DNA of 21,470 nt from DATBLZ01 sp036555065. GTDB lineage: Bacteria > Pseudomonadota > Gammaproteobacteria > Steroidobacterales > Rariloculaceae. The DNA lies in contig DATBLZ010000101.1 of NCBI GenBank assembly GCA_036555065.1, positions 1 to 21,470 of the forward strand, in the 5' to 3' direction. Position numbers and translations under genes: made by a program. A model generated the notes under the pieces. The model made no database searches and was not told where the DNA came from. It was given only the letters and a program-made list of their open reading frames with translations. Of the stretch, positions 6,679-14,557 are shown piece by piece. How positions within the stretch are numbered: position 1 is the first letter of the stretch; every line of letters begins with the position of its first letter.

Positions 6679-7398
6679 ATGGGCAGTTCGATCCTCATCG
6701 TGCACGGCGAGAAGCAGCTTCGCACGAGCACGCGAAACCTGCTCGAGAAGGCCGGGCACGACGTTCGCGAGGCCAAGGAGCTCGGGCAGGCCAACGGTTT
6801 TCGCCCCGATCTCTTGTTGATCTCTTGGACGGCGCTGAGTCCGGTTGCCGACTCCCTGCAGCGTCTCCGTAACCACGACACGACAAGGCAAAGCCGCATC
6901 ATCGTCCTCGCGCCGCGTCCGGATTTGCGCGCCGCGATCAATGCGCTCGAGCTCGGCGCCGACGACTGCCTCGCAGTGCCGTTCGAAGGCGAAGAGCTGC
7001 TCGTGCGCGTCAATGCATGCTTGCGCCGCCCGCCGTCGAGCCCTCAGGCCGACCGCTTGGTCGCCGGCCCGATCGTCCTCGATCGCGGCGTCCATCGCCT
7101 GCTCGTCGGCGACAACGCGCTCGAGCTCGCGCCGACGGAATTCCGTCTCATGGCGTTCTTTCTCGAGAACCAGGGACGCGTGTTCAGCCGCAGCGAGCTT
7201 TTGGCGCGTGCGTGGGCGAAAAACATCCACGCGGGACCGCGCACCGTCGATGTCCATGTGCGCCGCCTCAGACAGCAGCTCGAGCCGTACGGCCACGACA
7301 CGATGATTCAAACCGTGCGTGGATTCGGGTATCGGTTCTCGGCTACACCGCTCGATCGGGGTCGCGTCGGGCGACCCTCCCCTGTCGGAGCGCCGTGA
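6679..7398 (+). CDS. OmpR/PhoB-type regulator with a degenerate (phosphorylation-dead) receiver domain
   Basis: The 239 residues have the length and order of PhoB: a receiver (about 4-118) and a winged-helix DNA-binding domain (about 130-228). The DNA-binding half is intact, with LAPTEFRLMAFFLENQGRVFSR, RTVDVHVRRLRQQL (the recognition helix) and the wing VRGFGYRFS. The receiver fold is preserved (ILIV, LLLIS, GADD, VPF), but aligned to PhoB all catalytic positions are changed. The acidic pair is H9-G10, the phosphoacceptor aspartate is S49, the switch threonine is A78 and the lysine is V100. It therefore cannot be a normal phospho-relay partner, and no histidine kinase gene is adjacent. It probably binds DNA constitutively or responds to a ligand, a partner or its own abundance. 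It lies upstream of the lipoprotein/receptor pair on the same strand, 115 bases away. The C-terminus has a 12-residue arginine-proline tail. Confidence 0.9.
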   Translation: MGSSILIVHGEKQLRTSTRNLLEKAGHDVREAKELGQANGFRPDLLLISWTALSPVADSLQRLRNHDTTRQSRIIVLAPRPDLRAAINALELGADDCLAVPFEGEELLVRVNACLRRPPSSPQADRLVAGPIVLDRGVHRLLVGDNALELAPTEFRLMAFFLENQGRVFSRSELLARAWAKNIHAGPRTVDVHVRRLRQQLEPYGHDTMIQTVRGFGYRFSATPLDRGRVGRPSPVGAP

Positions 7399-7400
7399 GA

Positions 7401-7440
7401 CCGAAACATTTTCGAAACCTAATTTTCATATTGCTTCAAC
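7401..7440 (+). promoter_or_regulatory. candidate 11-base-phased operator upstream of the lipoprotein gene
   Basis: CCGAAAC (7401), TCGAAAC (7412), TTTTCAT (7423) and CTTCAAC (7434) lie exactly 11 bases apart with mostly AT-rich 4-base spacers. Each matches CTGTAAC or CTGTCAT at four or five of seven positions. The match is weaker than that of the array at 6598, but the spacing is the same and the sequence is AT-rich against a GC-rich background. Confidence 0.35.
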
Positions 7441-7513
7441 AATCGGTTCCTATTCTGCCGGCAAAACAAGGTCGACTCAAATAATCCGCAACCTTCTTTC
7501 TTTGGAGTAACGC

Positions 7514-9103
7514 ATGAATTTACGACACCTCCTCGCGTGTAGCGTCAGCGCACTCATCATTGCCGGCTGCGAGAGCGGCGACATCGTCTTGAGCCCGACC
7601 AATGTCGACAACAGCACGACGACGGGCGGCGGCGGAGGCGGCCCGGCGAATCCTTGCGCCTCGTATACGACGAGTGGCGGAACAGTTCGGCAGGGGACGT
7701 GGGACGGCACGAACTGCATGTACTCGTCTTCCTTCGTGAGCTTTGCGAATCCGCTGCGCGTGGACCTCGATATACCGGCGATCTCCGGCATCCACGTCTT
7801 CCAAGATGTGCTCGCCGTTGGCCCAAACCTGACGTCCGGCGTCGCTCCAGCCGGTGGCACGGGGCCGATTCTGACGATCGCTCCAGGCAGCACGCTGGCC
7901 TTCAACGACAATACGGACTACCTCGTCATTAACCGTGGCTCGCAGATAATCGCGGACGGCACGGCGAGCGCGCCGATCACGTTCACGAGCGTCACCGACG
8001 CCGTGCTCCACACCGTCACGCCCGAGGCCGTACAGCAATGGGGCGGCATCGTCATCAATGGCAACGGCATCACGAACAACTGCACGGACGCGCAGCGCGC
8101 GGCCAACGATTGCCACGTGCAATCGGAGGGCCAACCCGTTTACTACGGTGGTAACGACAACGCGGAGAGCTCGGGCGTTTTGCGATACGTGGTGGTCAAG
8201 CATCCCGGCGCCGAAGTCGCGCCGGACGACGAGCTCAACGGCGTGACGTTCAACGCAGTCGGCTCGGGCACCATCGTCAGCTACCTCGAGACCTACAGCA
8301 CCTACGACGACGGGATCGAGTTCTTCGGCGGTGCAGTCGATATCGATCACTATGTTGCCGTTTACGTAAGGGACGACACGATCGACTTCTCCGATGGCTA
8401 CATCGGGACGATCGATACGGCGTTGATCGTCCAAGCGCAAATGGACGGTAACCGGTGCATCGAGGGCGACAACATCGGCGATACGCGCGCCGCCGCCGGC
8501 GTGCCGCTCGACACGCTGCCGATGACGCGCCCGACGATTACGAACATGACGTGCATCGTGAGCGCTCAGGATGTCGGCACGCATGCCGACGTCTCGGAAG
8601 GGCCGACGTTGCGGCGCGGTCCGCAAATGGTCCTTGCCGATAGCATCATCTACGGCGCATATCAGGACGACGTCAGCTCGAACAACGAGTGCTTCGAAAT
8701 CGCGGCGGACGGCATCTCGAACCTCTGGGCACAGAACGGGCAAACGACGGTCAACGATACGCTGATCGCTTGCGAGCAGGCCGTGAATCTGCTCTTGCCG
8801 AACGGTGACAATCTAATTAACTGGCTGCTCAACACGAGCGCCGTTGGCGCAAGCTATCCATTCAACAGCGGCAACGTCGTCATCCAGGTGGCCGATCTGT
8901 TCAACAACACGAACCTCAATGTGCTCGATTCCTTCTATACGGACACGACGCTCGTCGATGACACCGGCGCGACGATCACGACGATTACGCCCGCGAGCGG
9001 CCAGCTCGGCGCCGTCACGCGGGCCAACGATTGGACCGCGGGTTGGACATACGGGCTCCATCCGGGCAGCCAGGGCGAGCCGCTTTGGTTCGGCAATCCT
9101 TAA
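7514..9103 (+). CDS. large outer-membrane lipoprotein, probably beta-helical, partner of the following TonB-dependent receptor
   Basis: The 529-residue product has a lipoprotein signal with lipobox IIAGC (acylated C19). The residue after the cysteine is E, not D, so inner-membrane retention is not signalled and outer-membrane sorting is expected. A flexible linker with six glycines (near residue 40) precedes a long region of short beta-type repeats rich in G, N, D, T and V, including WGGIVINGNG, DDGIEFFGGAVDIDHYVAV (around residue 265) and DTIDFSDGYIGTIDTA, a pattern like right-handed beta-helix proteins. Related proteins are, to my knowledge, often found beside TonB-dependent receptors and sometimes carry misleading transporter names. 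The start ATG has a good GGAG site (7504-7507). The receptor gene follows after 15 bases. A surface ligand-capture role like SusD is inferred and not shown. Confidence 0.75.
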   Translation: MNLRHLLACSVSALIIAGCESGDIVLSPTNVDNSTTTGGGGGGPANPCASYTTSGGTVRQGTWDGTNCMYSSSFVSFANPLRVDLDIPAISGIHVFQDVLAVGPNLTSGVAPAGGTGPILTIAPGSTLAFNDNTDYLVINRGSQIIADGTASAPITFTSVTDAVLHTVTPEAVQQWGGIVINGNGITNNCTDAQRAANDCHVQSEGQPVYYGGNDNAESSGVLRYVVVKHPGAEVAPDDELNGVTFNAVGSGTIVSYLETYSTYDDGIEFFGGAVDIDHYVAVYVRDDTIDFSDGYIGTIDTALIVQAQMDGNRCIEGDNIGDTRAAAGVPLDTLPMTRPTITNMTCIVSAQDVGTHADVSEGPTLRRGPQMVLADSIIYGAYQDDVSSNNECFEIAADGISNLWAQNGQTTVNDTLIACEQAVNLLLPNGDNLINWLLNTSAVGASYPFNSGNVVIQVADLFNNTNLNVLDSFYTDTTLVDDTGATITTITPASGQLGAVTRANDWTAGWTYGLHPGSQGEPLWFGNP

Positions 9104-9118
9104 GCTCGAGGTCCGACG

Positions 9119-11926
9119 ATGAAGAGTTACGCGCGCCTACGACTGTCGCTGGCTAGCGCCGCGGTCGCCGCGGCTCTCGCTGCGCCGCTTGAGGCGCAGG
9201 AAGCTCAGGAGGCCCCGGAGCCGCAGGATGCGCAGCCGGAGGAGGGCGGCCAGGTTCCACCGGAGGCGAGCAACCTCCCCGAGGGCGTCACGGACGAGGT
9301 CATCGCCGTGGGCCGGCTTCGCTCGTCGGCCGTCGATGTCGTCGTCGAGCGGCTCGAGCAGGAAGTTGTGAGCGATTTCCTGGGCGCCGAGCAGATCGCC
9401 CGGACGGGCGACAGCACGGTCTCGCTGGCTTTACGCCGCGTGCCCGGCCTCACGCTCGTCAACGACCAGTTCATCTACGTCCGTGGCCTTGGTGAGCGCT
9501 ACTCGAGCACCCAGCTCAACGGCGCCTACGTGCCGTCGCCGGACCTCACGCGCAACGTGCTGCCGCTCGACATCTTCCCAGCGGAGATCATTGAGGCACT
9601 GGCCGTCCAGAAGGGCTATTCGCCCGACATGCCGGCCGCTTTCGGCGGCGGCAACGTCAACATCATAACGCGCGGGATTCCTGAGGCGCCGGTTGTTTCG
9701 GTGGAAGTCAAGTCGGGGTACAACTCGGAGAACAGGGACCCGGGCATTACCTACCCCGGAGGTAGTGACGATTCGCTCGGGACCGACGACGGCACGCGTG
9801 CGTTGCCGCCCGCGATCTGGGACGCAAAGCAAGAGTATCTCGGCAACATCACAGCGACGGGCATCTATGACCGGCTCGTGGCGGACGGAAACGTGCACAC
9901 GTTTGCCGAAGCCCAGGCGATCAATCGTAATCTCGCGACCTCGCTTTACCGCAATATCGACTTCCAGGAAAAGTCACCGAGCCCGGACGCCGGGCTCGAA
10001 GGGGCGTTCGGCAACAGCTGGTACCCCGGCGACACGGAGCAGTGGAAGATCGGCGCGCTCGGGCTAGTTTCCTACGAAAACACTTGGCGCAACCACGAGC
10101 GAATCGTTCGCAACGTGCTGAACCCAGACGAGGAGTACTTCGTCGAGGATCGCACCATCAATCAGGTTACGGCGACGGGTGTTGTCAATGCCGGCATCAG
10201 CTTCGGCACGGATCATGTGGTCAATACCAGCAGCTTATTTCTGAGAAATACGGAGGACAATGCCTCGCTCGCTGCCGGGCACTCGTTCAACTTCCAGCAG
10301 GCGAGCGGCCGCGGGTTCCGCGACTACCGAATCCGTTTCGAGGAGCGCGAGCTCCAAAGCAATCAGATCCGGGGCCACCACGTCATCGGCGCCGATACGG
10401 TCGATATTTTGCCCTTTCTCGACAAACAGATCTTCTCGGGACTGACCTACGATTGGTACTACTCGGAATCCACGGCCGAAACGAGCATACCGAGCGAGAT
10501 CTTGGTTTCCGCCGAGGATCAAGTGGACCCGATCACGGGTAATCTCATCTCGACGTCTCTACGCCGAACGAGCTCGGCGGCCAACTATCGATATACGGAC
10601 TTGCATGACGAGGTCGACAGCTACGGCTGGGATCTCATGAAGCCCGTGACGACGGGCAATGTCGACGTCGAGTTCAGCGGCGGTTGGGACTACTCGCGCA
10701 AAGCGCGCGAGTATCTCCAGAACGAGCTCACGCTCGGCACGACGGCAGCGACGGCCGTTCCGATCCTGATCGGCACGCCCGGCACCGTCCTAACGGATGC
10801 GAATATCCTGAACCCGATAAACCAATTCGGCCTCGCGATCGGTGGCATCGGGACGGAGAGTTACCTTGCGGCGCAAACGATCGAAGGCGCTTATTTGAAG
10901 TTCGACGCGATGTTCGCCGAGGCATGGCGGTTCTCGGGCGGCGTCCGCTGGGAGCAGTTCTACCAGGTCTCGATGCCGATCGACACGCTCGAGTTCGATC
11001 CGGCCGTCGGCCAAAGTGTCGTGCCCACGACGAGTTCGAACCCCGACGACAACGCGGCCGCGCTTCTACCGCTGGTATTCGCGGAGGACGACCTATATCC
11101 CGCGCTGTCGCTGACTTACATGCGCCCGAATTTTTGGGCCGAAACGTTCCAACTGCGGTTCGGTGTCAGCGAGACGGTGGCGCGGCCGGATCTGCGCGAG
11201 ATTTCCGAGGCATCCTACATAGACCCGCTGACGGAGGCTCGAGTTAGCGGGGCGCCCGGCCTGAGAACGTCGCCGATCTCGAACTACGACATCCGCGCCG
11301 AATGGTTCTTTCAGAGCGGCGACAACTTCACGCTTTCACTGTTCTATAAGGACATCGGGAGCCCGATCGAAACGGCCGAGGGCGCTGGCAGCGACAATAA
11401 TGTGTTCGTAACGTTCGTGAACGCCGAATCAGCGGAGGTCACGGGCCTCGAGATGGAGTGGTTCAAGAATCTCTCGAGCCTCAGCGACCGTTGGGGGCGT
11501 TGGGTCGAGCCGTTCTTTTTCTCCGGAAATCTCACGTTCGGCGACTCGAACCTCATCGTCGGCGACGTAGGCCTGGATCTCACGAATCCCGAGCGGCCGA
11601 TGACGGGCCACTCGAAATACGTCGCGAACCTGCAGCTCGGCTTCGACTCCGAAAACGGCGCCCACAGCTGGTCGGTCGTCTACAACACCTTCGGCGAGCG
11701 GGTCTTCTTTGCCGGGCGTGGTGGAGCGCAGGACGTCTACGAGCAACCGTTCGACTCGCTCGACCTCGTCTATACCTATTACCCGACCGATCATCTGAGC
11801 TTCAAATTCAGGTTCCAGAACATCCTCGACGAGAAGCTGGAGCTTGAGCAGTCGGGCGTCACGATTCTCAAGCAAACCGTCGGCACGACCGCGAAAATCG
11901 ATATCAAGTGGGACCTGGGCGGCTGA
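9119..11926 (+). CDS. TonB-dependent outer-membrane receptor (935 residues)
   Basis: The protein starts with an alanine-rich signal peptide ending near LEAQ (residue 27) and a Glu/Gln/Pro-rich linker. A TonB-box-like DEVIAVG (about residue 60) follows. The plug domain contains ALRRVPGLTLVND, FIYVRGLGERYSSTQLNGA (about 118-136), a strongly conserved signature of one receptor subfamily, LPLDIFPAEIIEALAVQKGYSPDMPAAFGGG and NIITRG. The rest is a barrel with many aromatic beta strands, and near the end FKFRFQNILDEKLE precedes a final strand KIDIKWDLGG, which lacks the usual terminal aromatic residue. It would import a substrate across the outer membrane using TonB. It is coupled to the lipoprotein gene by a 15-base gap and is followed by a strong terminator, so the two form one operon, probably controlled by the upstream regulator. 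The substrate is unknown. Confidence 0.92.
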   Translation: MKSYARLRLSLASAAVAAALAAPLEAQEAQEAPEPQDAQPEEGGQVPPEASNLPEGVTDEVIAVGRLRSSAVDVVVERLEQEVVSDFLGAEQIARTGDSTVSLALRRVPGLTLVNDQFIYVRGLGERYSSTQLNGAYVPSPDLTRNVLPLDIFPAEIIEALAVQKGYSPDMPAAFGGGNVNIITRGIPEAPVVSVEVKSGYNSENRDPGITYPGGSDDSLGTDDGTRALPPAIWDAKQEYLGNITATGIYDRLVADGNVHTFAEAQAINRNLATSLYRNIDFQEKSPSPDAGLEGAFGNSWYPGDTEQWKIGALGLVSYENTWRNHERIVRNVLNPDEEYFVEDRTINQVTATGVVNAGISFGTDHVVNTSSLFLRNTEDNASLAAGHSFNFQQASGRGFRDYRIRFEERELQSNQIRGHHVIGADTVDILPFLDKQIFSGLTYDWYYSESTAETSIPSEILVSAEDQVDPITGNLISTSLRRTSSAANYRYTDLHDEVDSYGWDLMKPVTTGNVDVEFSGGWDYSRKAREYLQNELTLGTTAATAVPILIGTPGTVLTDANILNPINQFGLAIGGIGTESYLAAQTIEGAYLKFDAMFAEAWRFSGGVRWEQFYQVSMPIDTLEFDPAVGQSVVPTTSSNPDDNAAALLPLVFAEDDLYPALSLTYMRPNFWAETFQLRFGVSETVARPDLREISEASYIDPLTEARVSGAPGLRTSPISNYDIRAEWFFQSGDNFTLSLFYKDIGSPIETAEGAGSDNNVFVTFVNAESAEVTGLEMEWFKNLSSLSDRWGRWVEPFFFSGNLTFGDSNLIVGDVGLDLTNPERPMTGHSKYVANLQLGFDSENGAHSWSVVYNTFGERVFFAGRGGAQDVYEQPFDSLDLVYTYYPTDHLSFKFRFQNILDEKLELEQSGVTILKQTVGTTAKIDIKWDLGG

Positions 11927-11944
11927 CGGCACAGGAAAGAAAGG

Positions 11945-11977
11945 GGTTGGGGGCCTGATGGGCCCCCAACCGTGTTT
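11945..11977 (+). terminator. rho-independent-type terminator after the receptor gene
   Basis: GGTTGGGGGCC (11945-11955) and GGCCCCCAACC (11961-11971) form an uninterrupted 11-bp stem with a five-base loop, 18 bases after the stop codon. The following GTGTTT is only a weak uridine tract, but the stem is very stable. Confidence 0.8.
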
Positions 11978-12320
11978 CCGCCGTTGGTCGCAATTCGTTC
12001 TGCGTCCCCCGGGAGAACAGGTCCTTGAACCGCTCTCCGTTTGCCGTTTTTCCTTCTATTTACAGTGGGTTGTTTCTAGTTTTTAAGAACTCTTCTTACG
12101 GCGCTTGGCAGTCTATGGCAACGGCGCCGCTATGTAAACTCCGAATCTCTCCGGGCGCAGCGGCCACGAGTGGCGCTCACGGCGGCTAGCACGGGCCTCG
12201 GGCCCCTTCGAGGTTTCATCTCTTACCCATTGTTCCTACGAGAAATACTGCTACGCCGGCCCTTGCATCTCCCAGGCCCTCGGCGACAATTGCGCGGCGC
12301 ACATCTCGGGAGCACGGAGC
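11978..12320 (+). other. non-coding interval before the ccm operon
   Basis: No supportable gene was found in this stretch of about 340 bases. It includes an AT-rich patch (about 12045-12100) that contrasts with the GC-rich surroundings, the inverted repeat at 12084-12098, and a loose promoter candidate TTGGCA (12105-12110) with TATGTA (12131-12136), whose 20-base spacer is too long to be convincing. It presumably contains the ccm promoter and leader. Confidence 0.5.
12084..12098. promoter_or_regulatory. inverted repeat TAAGAA-CTC-TTCTTA, possible operator
   Basis: This is a perfect 6-3-6 palindrome in the AT-rich patch 222 bases upstream of ccmA. It sits just upstream of the candidate promoter hexamers, so an operator is conceivable, but no known binding consensus was recognised. 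Confidence 0.3.
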
Positions 12321-12941
12321 GTGAATCAGCCAGCGGGGGTCCTCGAAGCCCGCGACGTCGACGTCTGGCGGGGCGAGCGGTGTCTCGTCCGGGGCTTGAG
12401 CTTCGCACTGCACGCGGGCCAGATGGCGCTCGTCGTCGGGCCGAACGGGGCCGGGAAGACGAGCCTGCTGCGACTGCTCGCGGGCCTGGCGCCGTGCGTG
12501 GCGGGCCGGATCACCTGGAACTCGGTCGCCGTCCTGGACGTTCCACCCGAGGGGCGCGGCGAGATCGTCTACCGCGGCCACCTCGACGCTTTGAAGAAGG
12601 ATCTCACGGTCGAGGAAAACATCGCGTTTTGCGCCGCGCTCAGGCGGCAGCCGCACGGCTTCGACGGCCTGCTCGCGGCGCTCGGTTTGCGGGAGCTCAA
12701 GGACCGGCAGGTACGGTTCCTGTCGGCAGGGCAGCGGCGGCGCACCGGGCTTGCCTGCATGCGCGTTGCAGCCGCCCGACTGTGGCTCCTCGATGAGCCG
12801 TTGACGAACCTCGACTCGGCAGGTCGCGATACCGTGCGCGGCTGGCTCGAGGAGCATTTGCGCAGCGGTGGGCTCGCCGTCGTCGCGACGCACGAGCCGG
12901 GCGAGCTCGCGCGGCCGGGCACGATACTCGTGGAGCTCTAG
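12321..12941 (+). CDS. ccmA: heme exporter ATP-binding protein CcmA
   Basis: The 206-residue ABC ATPase has Walker A GPNGAGKTS (about 41-49), the CcmA-type signature LSAGQRRR (about 133-140), Walker B LWLLDEP (about 154-160) and the switch histidine in ATHEPGE. With CcmB it forms the ATPase module of System I cytochrome c maturation, where ATP hydrolysis drives release of heme-loaded CcmE from CcmC/D. The start is a GTG with GGGAG (12308-12312) eight bases upstream. It is the first gene of the ccm cluster, and ccmB starts 2 bases after its stop codon. The length is normal for CcmA. Confidence 0.95.
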   Translation: MNQPAGVLEARDVDVWRGERCLVRGLSFALHAGQMALVVGPNGAGKTSLLRLLAGLAPCVAGRITWNSVAVLDVPPEGRGEIVYRGHLDALKKDLTVEENIAFCAALRRQPHGFDGLLAALGLRELKDRQVRFLSAGQRRRTGLACMRVAAARLWLLDEPLTNLDSAGRDTVRGWLEEHLRSGGLAVVATHEPGELARPGTILVEL

Positions 12942-12943
12942 GG

Positions 12944-13609
12944 ATGGACCTGTTTGCAACCGTGCTCAAGCGCGATCTCAAGCTCGCCTTTCGGCGCTGG
13001 AGCGAGCTTGCGAACCCGCTGCTGTTCTTCCTCGTCGTGACGGCGATATTCCCGCTCGCGCTGCCGCCGAGCGCGCCCGAGCTCGAGGTGCTCGGCACCG
13101 GAATTCTTTGGGTCGCGGCGCTGTTGTCGTCGCTGCTCGGGCTCGATGGACTGTTTCGCAACGATGCCGATGACGGCTCCCTCGAGCAGCTCCTGCTGAG
13201 CCCGGCGCCGTTCAGCATCGTCGTGCTCGCGAAGGTCGTCGCGCATTGGATCTCGAGCGCCGTGCCGCTCGTCGGCCTCGTGCCCGTCGTCGCGCTGTCG
13301 TTCTATCTGCCGGGCGACGCGCTCGGCGTGCTCGTCGTGGCGCTGTTGCTCGCGACGCCGACGATCAGCATTCTCGTTGCGCTCGGCGCCGCGCTCACCG
13401 TGAGTCTCAAGAACGCGGCTTCGGTAATCGGGCTCCTGATCCTGCCGCTGTGCGCGCCGCTCCTGATTTTCGGCACGCGCGCGACGGATTTCGCGGCCCA
13501 CGGCGAGAGCGCAGTGGGCCCGCTCTATCTTTTGGCAGCGCTCGCGATGCTCGCGATCTCGCTCGGGCCGATCGCGATCGCCGCGGCGGTGCGTGTCGGT
13601 CTCGAGTAG
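12944..13609 (+). CDS. ccmB: heme exporter membrane protein CcmB
   Basis: The 221-residue integral membrane protein has six hydrophobic segments and the CcmB N-terminus LKRDLKLAFRRWSELANPLLFFLVV. The cytoplasmic loop LFRNDADDGSLEQLLLSP is the recognisable CcmB coupling-helix region that meets CcmA. Translation starts at ATG 12944 with GGAG at 12932-12935, overlapping the end of ccmA, so the two are translationally coupled. It partners CcmA in the CcmAB transporter-like complex of the inner membrane. Confidence 0.95.
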   Translation: MDLFATVLKRDLKLAFRRWSELANPLLFFLVVTAIFPLALPPSAPELEVLGTGILWVAALLSSLLGLDGLFRNDADDGSLEQLLLSPAPFSIVVLAKVVAHWISSAVPLVGLVPVVALSFYLPGDALGVLVVALLLATPTISILVALGAALTVSLKNAASVIGLLILPLCAPLLIFGTRATDFAAHGESAVGPLYLLAALAMLAISLGPIAIAAAVRVGLE

Positions 13610-13619
13610 AGTGACGGCG

Positions 13620-14372
13620 ATGAAATTACCGCGTTGGTTCCACATGCTCGGCTCGCCGCCCCATGTCTACGCTTTGGCGGGCCGTGTGAGCCCGTGGATC
13701 GGGGCGCTCGGCTGCACACTGATCGTGGTAGGCGTCGGCTGGGGCCTCGGCTTCGCGCCGACAGACTACGTGCAAAGCGAGGTCTACCGAATCATCTACA
13801 TCCACCCCCAGACGGCCTACGTCAGCATGCAGGCCTATGTCTTGCTTGCAGTCGCCGCCGGGATTGGCTTCATCTGGCGGATCAAGCTCGCGCACGCCGT
13901 AGCCGTGAGCGCTGCGCCGATCGGCGCGTCGTTCACATTCTGCGCGCTCGTCACGGGCTCGATCTGGGGCGCGCCGACGTGGGGAACTTTTTGGGAATGG
14001 GGCGATCCTCGAATCATGTTCGAGCTGCTGTTGTTGTTCCTGTTCTTGGGCTACATGGCGCTGCGCGCCGCGTTCGACGATCGCGACAAAGCCGACCGCG
14101 TCAGTGCGATACTCGGTGTCGTCGGCGTGGTCAACGTGCCAATCATTCATTACTCAGTGATCTGGTGGACCACGCTGCATCAAGGCCCGTCGATCACGGG
14201 GCTCGACGACCCGTCGATCGATTCGAGCATGCTCTGGCCGTTCCTGCTCATGATGTTCGGCTTCATGTTCTTTTTCTTTTGGCTTCTGCTCGAACGGCTA
14301 CGTGCCGAAATCGTGGTGCGCGAGCAGGGCGCGCGCTGGCTCACGGACCTCATGGCGGGAGGTAAAACGTGA
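13620..14372 (+). CDS. ccmC: heme-handling membrane protein CcmC, with an atypical tryptophan motif
   Basis: From ATG 13620 the product is 250 residues (an in-frame GTG at 13611 is an alternative), close to the 245 of the E. coli protein. It has six membrane segments, GFAPTDY, RIIYIHPQTA with the heme-ligand histidine H62, APIGASFTFCALVTGS, and NVPIIHYSVIWWTTLHQG with the second ligand H187. CcmC receives heme and attaches it to CcmE. The periplasmic tryptophan-rich loop normally reads WGTWWVWD; here it is WGTFWEWGDPR (121-131), with a W to F change and a glycine inserted before the aspartate. The rest of the protein is well conserved, so it is probably functional. It overlaps ccmD by four bases. 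Confidence 0.94.
   Translation: MKLPRWFHMLGSPPHVYALAGRVSPWIGALGCTLIVVGVGWGLGFAPTDYVQSEVYRIIYIHPQTAYVSMQAYVLLAVAAGIGFIWRIKLAHAVAVSAAPIGASFTFCALVTGSIWGAPTWGTFWEWGDPRIMFELLLLFLFLGYMALRAAFDDRDKADRVSAILGVVGVVNVPIIHYSVIWWTTLHQGPSITGLDDPSIDSSMLWPFLLMMFGFMFFFFWLLLERLRAEIVVREQGARWLTDLMAGGKT
14357..14362 (+). promoter_or_regulatory. strong ribosome-binding site for ccmD inside the end of ccmC
   Basis: GGGAGG lies six bases before the GTG start of ccmD. It decides this start in a very short gene and sits within the last codons of ccmC. Confidence 0.7.
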
Positions 14373-14557
14373 GCGAGTTCCTCCAAATGGGCGGCTACGC
14401 CCCGTACGTTTGGTCGGCATACGGGATTACACTGGTCACGCTGGTGCTGAACGTGTGGTGGATTCGCCGTCTGCACCGGCGGGCGCTCGACCAGGCGCGT
14501 AATGCCGCCGAGCCCGGCGCGGGCGCAAGGCTGCCGAAGGTAAGGAGAATCGAATGA
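14369..14557 (+). CDS. ccmD: heme exporter small subunit CcmD
   Basis: The 62-residue protein has one membrane helix (about residues 17-34) preceded by the CcmD-type FLQMGGYAPYVWSAYGIT and followed by a basic cytoplasmic segment (RRLHRRALDQAR). CcmD stabilises the CcmC-CcmE complex and is needed to release holo-CcmE. Its GTG start overlaps the ccmC stop (GTGA), and its stop overlaps the ccmE start (ATGA). The size and position between ccmC and ccmE are diagnostic for this poorly conserved protein. Confidence 0.92.
   Translation: MSEFLQMGGYAPYVWSAYGITLVTLVLNVWWIRRLHRRALDQARNAAEPGAGARLPKVRRIE

Noticed and set aside
6598..7440. a firm claim that these genes belong to the phosphate regulon
   Set aside because: The phased repeats resemble Pho boxes only in geometry and part of the sequence. 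No pst, phoR or phosphatase gene is present, so phosphate control is left as a hypothesis.
7520..8743. 407-residue minus-strand open frame
   Set aside because: It is antisense to the lipoprotein gene, has an unnatural Arg/Val/Asp composition and lacks any recognisable domain.
12170..12796. 208-residue frame beginning before ccmA
   Set aside because: It runs through ccmA in the wrong frame with arginine- and proline-rich sequence; ccmA itself has all ABC motifs in its own frame.
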